Shown here one piece after another: positions 58,074 to 64,000 of a DNA stretch of 64,000 nucleotides. Each line of letters starts with the position of its first letter. Within the stretch, counting starts at the first letter, position 1. The notes beneath the pieces were generated by a model, which was given only the letters and a program-made list of their open reading frames with translations, searched no databases and was not told where the DNA came from. Origin of the DNA: Chrysomallon squamiferum (taxonomy: Eukaryota; Mollusca; Gastropoda; Neomphalida; Peltospiridae); assembly GCA_012295275.1 (NCBI GenBank), contig CM022669.1:2519640-2583639 (forward strand), in the 5' to 3' direction. Both the position numbers and the translations under genes were made by a program.

Positions 58074-58079
58074 TTTATT
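58074..58079 (-). terminator. RPS6 poly(A) signal
   Basis: AATAAA on the minus strand, 20 bases after the TAG at 58099-58101. A very short 3' UTR is typical of ribosomal protein genes. Confidence 0.7.
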
Positions 58080-58098
58080 TCTTCATTCAACACAAGGT

Positions 58099-60508
58099 CT
58101 ATTTCTTCGAGTGTGACTCTCTCATGGAATCACTACGACTCTTTGAAGATGATCGTCTTCGTTCAAGCTTTCTCTCCTTTGCTTCTTTCATTCTCTGTGC
58201 GAGCAGTTTCAGATACTCAGCAGCATCGTCTCGCTTCTTGGCAGCCCGTCTTCTCTTCAGGGCAAGACGATGTCTCTTCCTCTGAAGAACCACTGGCGTC
58301 ACTAAACGCTGAATCTTGGGTGCCTTTGTCCTTGGTTTCTTGCCTGTGATCAGTCACATAAGAAATTAATTAATATTCAAACATTAATGAGCATATATTT
58401 AATATGCCAAATTGTATTTCATTATTAAATGGCATTAATTGATTTTTTCTGAATAATTATGTTATGAAGAAAATTGCTGCTTCCACTGGATAGTCTGACT
58501 ATTACCAGCTTGGAATTTAAATATACAAATACACATCACAAATTTTTCTTAACAATTTTAGACATCAGAATTGAAAACTGGCTACTGAATGCTGACATGA
58601 TGGATCAAGTGGCTAACAGATTTCAGTCTATTTACTTATCTATACAGTGACAAAGCAGACAGTTTTTAAAACGATACTAAAAACTTTTAAGAATCAAACG
58701 TTCTGACTATCTAAAAATGTACAACATTCGTTCAACCACAATTACTGTAAATTTATTAACTGCAGAAATGTTTAAAATTCAATCCAGTTTACTTTCATCA
58801 AAAGCAGACATTCCTAATACACACCTTCTTTCTCAGGTAGTGGTCTGCGGACAACGTACTGTCTGACATCATCCTCTTTGCTCAGGTTAAACAGCTTCCT
58901 GATGTGACTGGCTCTCTTTGGTCCAAGTCGTCGTGGAATCGTCTTGTCTGTGAGGCCAGGGATCTCCTGTTCACCTGTTCATTAAAACAACTGTATTATC
59001 CTAATGATACAAACTGTTTTTATTACTATCACAATACATTTTCTACAACCAAAAGTATCTGTCACCCATTACTACATTCCAAAACATTTTGAAGACATTT
59101 TCAGAACAATCAGGCAACATTCTGTTTTCAAAATTATGATTAGTAATAAAAATAAATGGTTAAAAGCTGCAGATAGCAAAATATGCAGAACTCTTGTAGT
59201 CATCTCTGAAATTTGCCTTCATCATGTACTATTCTAAAATATCTGCTGACAGTTCAAATGGTTGCAGTGTAACCTCCCTATTTTTACTGTAAAACTATTT
59301 GGAATGCACTGATCAGGCCCCTTTTATCACTAAATCAAATTTTATTTTATCAATTTTTAAATTTAAAACAACTTTTCCTTGCATTATAGATTTAGGACAT
59401 TTTTATGACATTTCCAGTACTGAATTTAAAACTGTTTTTCATTAGTGCCAACACACTAATAGATCATGGGATGACATGACAAAATCAGACATTTGATTAA
59501 TAAGTAGAACAGGCATGGGCCACATGAGACATGGCTCATCCTCAGGTACTAATTTAGGCAATTTTGTGTTTTTAACGTAGTTTATTTTAATATATTAGTA
59601 GATACAAAATAGACTCAATTTATAAAATTTGAATTAATGTTGTTTTCCTTGTGAAATTAGTTGGGCTATTCAGAAAGCCACATGGGCTGCAGTTTGCCCA
59701 TAAATAATCTAGAAAATACAATTTCAATCCAATAATATTTAATTCACATCATATCACACTAACAAAAATATGTTCATGGGTTGGTTTTTTTGTTAATAGA
59801 AATTTCCCACCTTTTTGCACACACCACTGGTTGGAAATATTCTAGCAGCCTGAAGATTAAATTTGTTTTATTAAATTGTGAATGCTCCCTGGCAAGAAAT
59901 GTTTTAAATTCTTCAGATATGAAATGTTTAACAAATTTTGTACTGACCTTTCTTAATAATAATTACAGCCAAAACAGAGAGATTACTGTCAACAATGCAG
60001 CCACGAACAGACTTTCTTCGTCGTTCTCCAGATCGTCTAGGTCTGAAGCAAGAATGGCCCTTAGAGAGAAGAAGTCGAACTCGGCCAGTGGTCAGAACAC
60101 CCTGCTTCATTGGAAAGCCTTGTTTGTCATTGCCTCCAGTAATGCGAAGAATGTATCCCTAGCAGAGAAAGTGATTAAATAAAATGACACATTAGATATT
60201 ATGTTCTGAATAACATTAGATGTTAATTTAGTGAACTTCCTCTGAATTTCACTTACAATTAAAATTTTGTAATACAGCAGAGCTAGTGACAAATAGTTAC
60301 ATTTGAACAAAAATAAAATTAAAGAACAGGTTTATATTATCACTTGTCAACATCTAAAATCAGCTCTACCACTAACCTTCCACTCATCACCTAGGCTGTC
60401 AGCAGAAACTTCAGCTGATATACGTTTGTCATAGAAAGGACGTAATTTCTTTTCATCATCGACTTCTATTAATTTTTGACAACCAGTTGCTGGAAATGCA
60501 ATGTTCAG
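58099..60508 (-). CDS. RPS6: 40S ribosomal protein S6 (first coding exon not located)
   Basis: Small-subunit ribosomal protein and main substrate of S6 kinase. Exons: 60377-60508, 59948-60158, 58825-58974, 58099-58343. They give 245 codons plus stop, opening [13 protein letters not shown]. With the usual Met-Lys start, encoded in a separate mini-exon in other animals, the protein would be 247 aa (human 249). Signatures: [101 protein letters not shown] and [16 protein letters not shown]. The C-terminal tail is [21 protein letters not shown], keeping the RRRxSS motif of S6-kinase sites. No ATG-AAG/GT exon was found on the minus strand between 60509 and about 62000; it may use unexpected bases or lie further upstream. 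Confidence 0.94.
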
Positions 60509-62075
60509 CTGTAAAACAAAATGAATTAGAAATTTAAACTTTTTAAACTAAACACTCAGTGTCAGCATTCTGAACTACAGACAACTGGGAAAAAAAATAC
60601 TAACATTTAAAACAAATATTTAGTTTTCAGATTGTGTTCAAAATAATCAGAAATGTATGGCCTTGTTGAACACTCAGTATAATAATTTCAATATCTAACA
60701 TTAACAAAATGCAAAGCTATGCACTATCCCGACCTTCAGATTCTAAATCTACTGAAAATTAGCCAAGTTTTGCAAACTCAATAAGTTATTGAATTTGGAT
60801 GTTGGACTGAAATTTTGATCATTCTTATTTAAAATGTTATTTTATACTGTGTTTCATGTTTTCAGAAATGAACGTGGAAGATGTCCAACAAATTCAAACA
60901 ATGTTCGAATGATCCATCAACTCAAAAATATTCAATGATTACGAAGTTAACTCCTTTGTAGTCCAATTTCTCTTTACAAAGTTAATCATTTGCCTTATGT
61001 TTTACACATTCAACCCATAATGTTCCTATTTTTAGGAAGAAATTCTACTAACTTTAGATCTAAATTACAGTAACAATCAAAAACAAAATTTAAGATTTAG
61101 CTACCAGCAGCCTAGCTCATATAATTATTCAAACTGTTAAAAGTTCAGATTTTGTCCATTCTCCTCCACTCCCAAATCTGTTCTATAAAATATACAATAA
61201 AAAACAGATACATGGAAATAAAGATTATTGTATGTTAAACCAGTTGTTTGTACGAGAGTTGAACGCGGTGGGGGTAAACAAACTTTGGAGTCCATTGTCA
61301 GCAATTAACAGAGTAAAAAGTCCTAAAATAGGGTTGCTCTACACCTGGCTTGTTTTTGCCAAAATGGCTTCCATGTTATTTTTAGCACAGCTTGGAGGGT
61401 CAAAGTTTGATCATTCCAACAATGTAGGTATGTGTATTTCTGCCGGAACTGCGTCCGCCATTTTCTGCCAAATCCGTGTGATCGGGGTTTCCCCAATGGC
61501 GAGTGGTGTCTGTTCGTAAATCGCTTCTCATTAGTCAGGGGCTGGGAGTTTCGGTCATCCCTGATGGCATAATTAGCAGGAAATTCCCGTATCCTCACTC
61601 GTTTTCAAATTTTTCAGTTCGGTCAATTGGTTCGTTTCGGAGGAGAGTTTGAAATTTTGACTCGCATTCAACACGTTTAAATCGGTCGTTTTCGATATCG
61701 GAGGATAATCTAAGGTAGGTGGAAGCGAAGAACAATATTTTATTTTATTATATGTGAATTTATATTGAAATCTGACATAGCTGAAAAAAGTTATGAACGC
61801 TGGAATGACGAGCTGTAAAATCGAAATGGTGGATGAAAATTCGAGTGAAACTGAAGTGACTTCTACCCTTGATTTCAGCTGTTATGTTTGATAAATGAGT
61901 GATAGAACAGATTGTGATGCTGTATAAATATACGACTGTACTCTGTCACACTTTTATTACCCAATGGATTGTAAATATGTGGACGATTGTGGATTTTGTG
62001 AGTGTCTTCAGCCAATCGGTATGAACTAATTTTGAAATTTAGTAATTATTATTATTATGTTGGTCTTCTTTTCAG
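60509..62075. other. RPS6 5' flank and leader of the right-edge element
   Basis: 60509-61200 is AT-rich intron-like sequence. 61250-61720 is CpG-richer and probably holds the RPS6 promoter, its missing mini-exon, or the 5' part of the plus-strand element. A plus-strand donor-like TCTAAG/GTAGGTGG ends at about 61714, and a clear acceptor (TCTTCTTTTCAG) ends at 62075. They could flank a 360-base leader intron of the downstream plus-strand locus. Confidence 0.4.
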
Positions 62076-64000
62076 GATGCCTAATTTGAAGCAGAAAAGA
62101 ATATCCCCCAATTCAAGGACTGGTATAGCCAAGCAACACTTGGAAGAGAACTTTTCCAGTGGAATTCCGGTTTCTTTGGCGAATTTCTTAAATGGTCACG
62201 TATTGTTTATTTTCGTCTTTCGCTGCGAAAAAAGCCGTGCGATGACCGTTAGAGAACTTCAATCATATATCCCTAATAATATTACTGGTCATCGGAGAGA
62301 TACAGTTTTGAATTATGTTTCATCACAAATTCAGTAACTTGTTGACAATACTCTGAACAAGTTCAAGAAACTCAGTGACACTTTGGAGTTCAGTATATTT
62401 GATTCCATTTGTCACGAAAGTTTTGATCAGCTGAACCTGACCAGTACTATTTCCACAGTTATGTCATCTATTATCCAGCCAGTGGAAGTCCCTCAGGCTG
62501 ATGAAGAAAATGCCATTGTTCTTCCCAGCACAAGCCTGTTGCTGTGTCCCCACTGAAAACCAGGCAGATAAGAAAGTGCCATAACTGTGAGAGATATCAT
62601 AAAAGTTTGCAATTTGCCAACCAGAAACTGGAAGAATTAAAACGTCAGAATTGGATTAAGGTAAGGAATATGATGGCCAAGCACCATCAGAGGTCTGAAT
62701 CAGTTAGGAAACTAAATCAGAAGATCAAGAGAAAAGGGCAATTATCCAAAGTAAGATCACAGCTGGATTCTTCTGCTCTTGCTGAAGGTCTGTGAAAAGC
62801 TACAAGAATCATATCAACTTTAGAGAAGAAACATCAGCAAATTAAGAAATACAATAAAATGAAGAAAACTGCATTGTTTCTATCCCAGACTGATGATGAA
62901 AGAGTGGAAGTATTGGAAAGGAAACTGGCAGAAAGGGAGGATGAAATCCTCCAGCTCCAAGACGGTAAACTAATGCTAGAAGACAGGGTTAAAGAGCTGG
63001 AGGGTTTTGTTGAACAAACCAAGTCCGATGGAAGGATTTATTCTCCTGAAATGAGGATGAAAGTTTTTGATGCTATTGTTGCTCAAGTCCCAATGAACAA
63101 CATACCATCACTGATTAGAAAGTTTGCCCTTCACTCAGGACAACCCTAACTGTTGTTCCACACAGGACTACAGTAGAAGGAATGGTAAGACAACTTGGGG
63201 CAATAAGCGATCTTCAAACTGCAGAAGCCATTTTAGACAAGGACTGAACTATTGGATTCGATGCCACGACACAAGAAGGCGTTCATTTGAATAGCATACA
63301 TATCACCACCCATGCTGATTGCTATGTTGTTGCTGCCGATCAGTTACCTGGAGGTACAGCCAATGATTATCACGAGCACATCTGTGATTCAGTTGATAAC
63401 TTGGCCCTGGTGTACTGTTGTTTCTTTGATAAAGACTATCAAACCATACACCAGGGGTTAATTTCAAACATTACCAACAGTCTTACTGATCGGTGTGCAG
63501 CAAACCATGCTGCAGTACAGTTAGTGAATGTTTCTTGGGCCAAGACTTTGAACGAGTTGAACTGTCGTTTGCACCCACTGGACTCCATAGCCACAAAAGC
63601 TAGAACAGCACTCAAGGAATGTGAAGGGGGTGCAAAGGGACAGATTTGGGGAAATGACTGCTGCGCGTCCAACATTGTACAGATGAACAAACTCCGCTTT
63701 AAGGACATTAAGGGCGATCCCCGGGGGTTCAAGACTTTTCTTGATGACCACAACCTGCCTCGGGGGATCATTCTCAGGTATCGGGGTAATCGTCTGCATG
63801 TTCTGTTTCATGTATGTGGCATATATACTCAGCATCAATGTGGCATATATACTCAGCATGTTCAATGCTGCAAAACAGAAGGTGGCTAATGCAACTGTTT
63901 GCTATCTGTCAAGTAAGTTGAGGGCACAAAAAAATAAAACTGTGGCCTATCTAGATGGTTTAGAAAAGGAGAGGAGAGATATGATTCTCATGAAGGCTGT
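62076..64000 (+). pseudogene. Broken copy of an uncharacterised, probably transposon-derived gene, partial at the right edge
   Basis: The product can be followed through all three plus frames. Frame 1 from ATG 62077 (MPNLKQKRISPNSRTG) has a TAA at 62335 but reads on to 62554. Frame 0 (about 62544-63149) has a TGA at 62793. Frame 2 (about 63125-63889) has a TGA at 63245. Frame 0 resumes near 63858 (MFNAAKQKVANATV) to the end. In order: a small N-terminal region, a Cys-pair segment (KCHNCERYHK), a Lys/Glu coiled coil (about 62900-63010), YSPEMRMKVFDAIVAQVP, RTTVEGMVRQLGAI, GFDATTQEGVHLN, LTDRCAANHA, NCRLHPLDSI, KGDPRGFKTFL and YRGNRLHVLFH. The FDATT, TDR and C-x-x-H spacing recalls RNase H-like transposases such as hAT. 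From memory, similar uncharacterised proteins are multi-copy in invertebrates and fish. Function unknown; family assignment is inference. Confidence 0.6.
63815..63862 (+). repeat. 24-bp in-frame tandem duplication inside the right-edge pseudogene
   Basis: TGTGGCATATATACTCAGCA followed by TCAA starts at 63815 and again at 63839 (the second copy ending differently), so CGIYTQHQ is followed by CGIYTQHV. The duplication sits beside the last frameshift. Confidence 0.85.

Noticed and set aside
61339-61376. Candidate RPS6 first exon (ATG at about 61374 on the minus strand, donor CAG/GTGTAG)
   Set aside because: It is in phase, but would replace the near-universal MK start with ten unrelated residues; treated as chance.
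62793-63247. In-frame TGA codons as possible selenocysteine or stop-codon readthrough in the right-edge gene
   Set aside because: The stops come with TAA codons and at least three frame changes, so decay is the simpler explanation.

Overview
The window is animal nuclear DNA. It is AT-rich, full of micro- and minisatellites, and its genes are cut into short exons by canonical GT-AG introns. The proteins are clearly metazoan: SKA1, CFAP53, TNFAIP8, IDH3A, RPS6, an arrestin-domain protein and a concentrative nucleoside transporter. A decayed LINE with endonuclease, reverse transcriptase and RNase H remnants is of a kind I associate with molluscs. A lophotrochozoan, probably a mollusc, is my best guess; that level is inference.

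Layout, left to right. 1-2678 (-): 5' part of an arrestin-domain-containing (ARRDC) gene that runs off the left edge. 4052-10419 (-): an SLC28/CNT nucleoside transporter in 11 coding exons, with altered substrate-site residues. 14029-16730 (-): SKA1, kinetochore, five exons. 18128-22983 (+): CFAP53, ciliary, seven exons, head-to-head with SKA1. About 26400-28745 (+): the dead LINE. 29392-34610 (+): mitochondrial NAD-isocitrate dehydrogenase alpha subunit (IDH3A), 11 exons. 38370-38881: a pogo/Tigger-type deletion derivative. 51623-53963 (+): TNFAIP8-like gene, whose ATG is assembled across an intron and whose 5' leader probably begins near 39.4 kb. 58099-60508 (-): RPS6, lacking only the tiny first coding exon. 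62076-64000 (+): a broken copy of an uncharacterised, probably transposon-derived gene that continues past the right edge.

The exon models were built by hand from splice signals and reading phase. For every multi-exon gene the exon lengths sum to an intact frame: 625 aa for the CNT, 269 for SKA1, 521 for CFAP53, 363 for IDH3A, 190 for TNFAIP8, and 245 for RPS6 plus the expected Met-Lys. The genes are not one pathway; this is an ordinary animal gene neighbourhood. The points most worth a second look are the transporter's substituted binding site, the split TNFAIP8 start codon with uORFs and a minisatellite in the same intron, the SKA1-CFAP53 linkage, and the unclassified element at the right edge. 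I saw no CRISPR, operon, tRNA, rRNA or viral gene.
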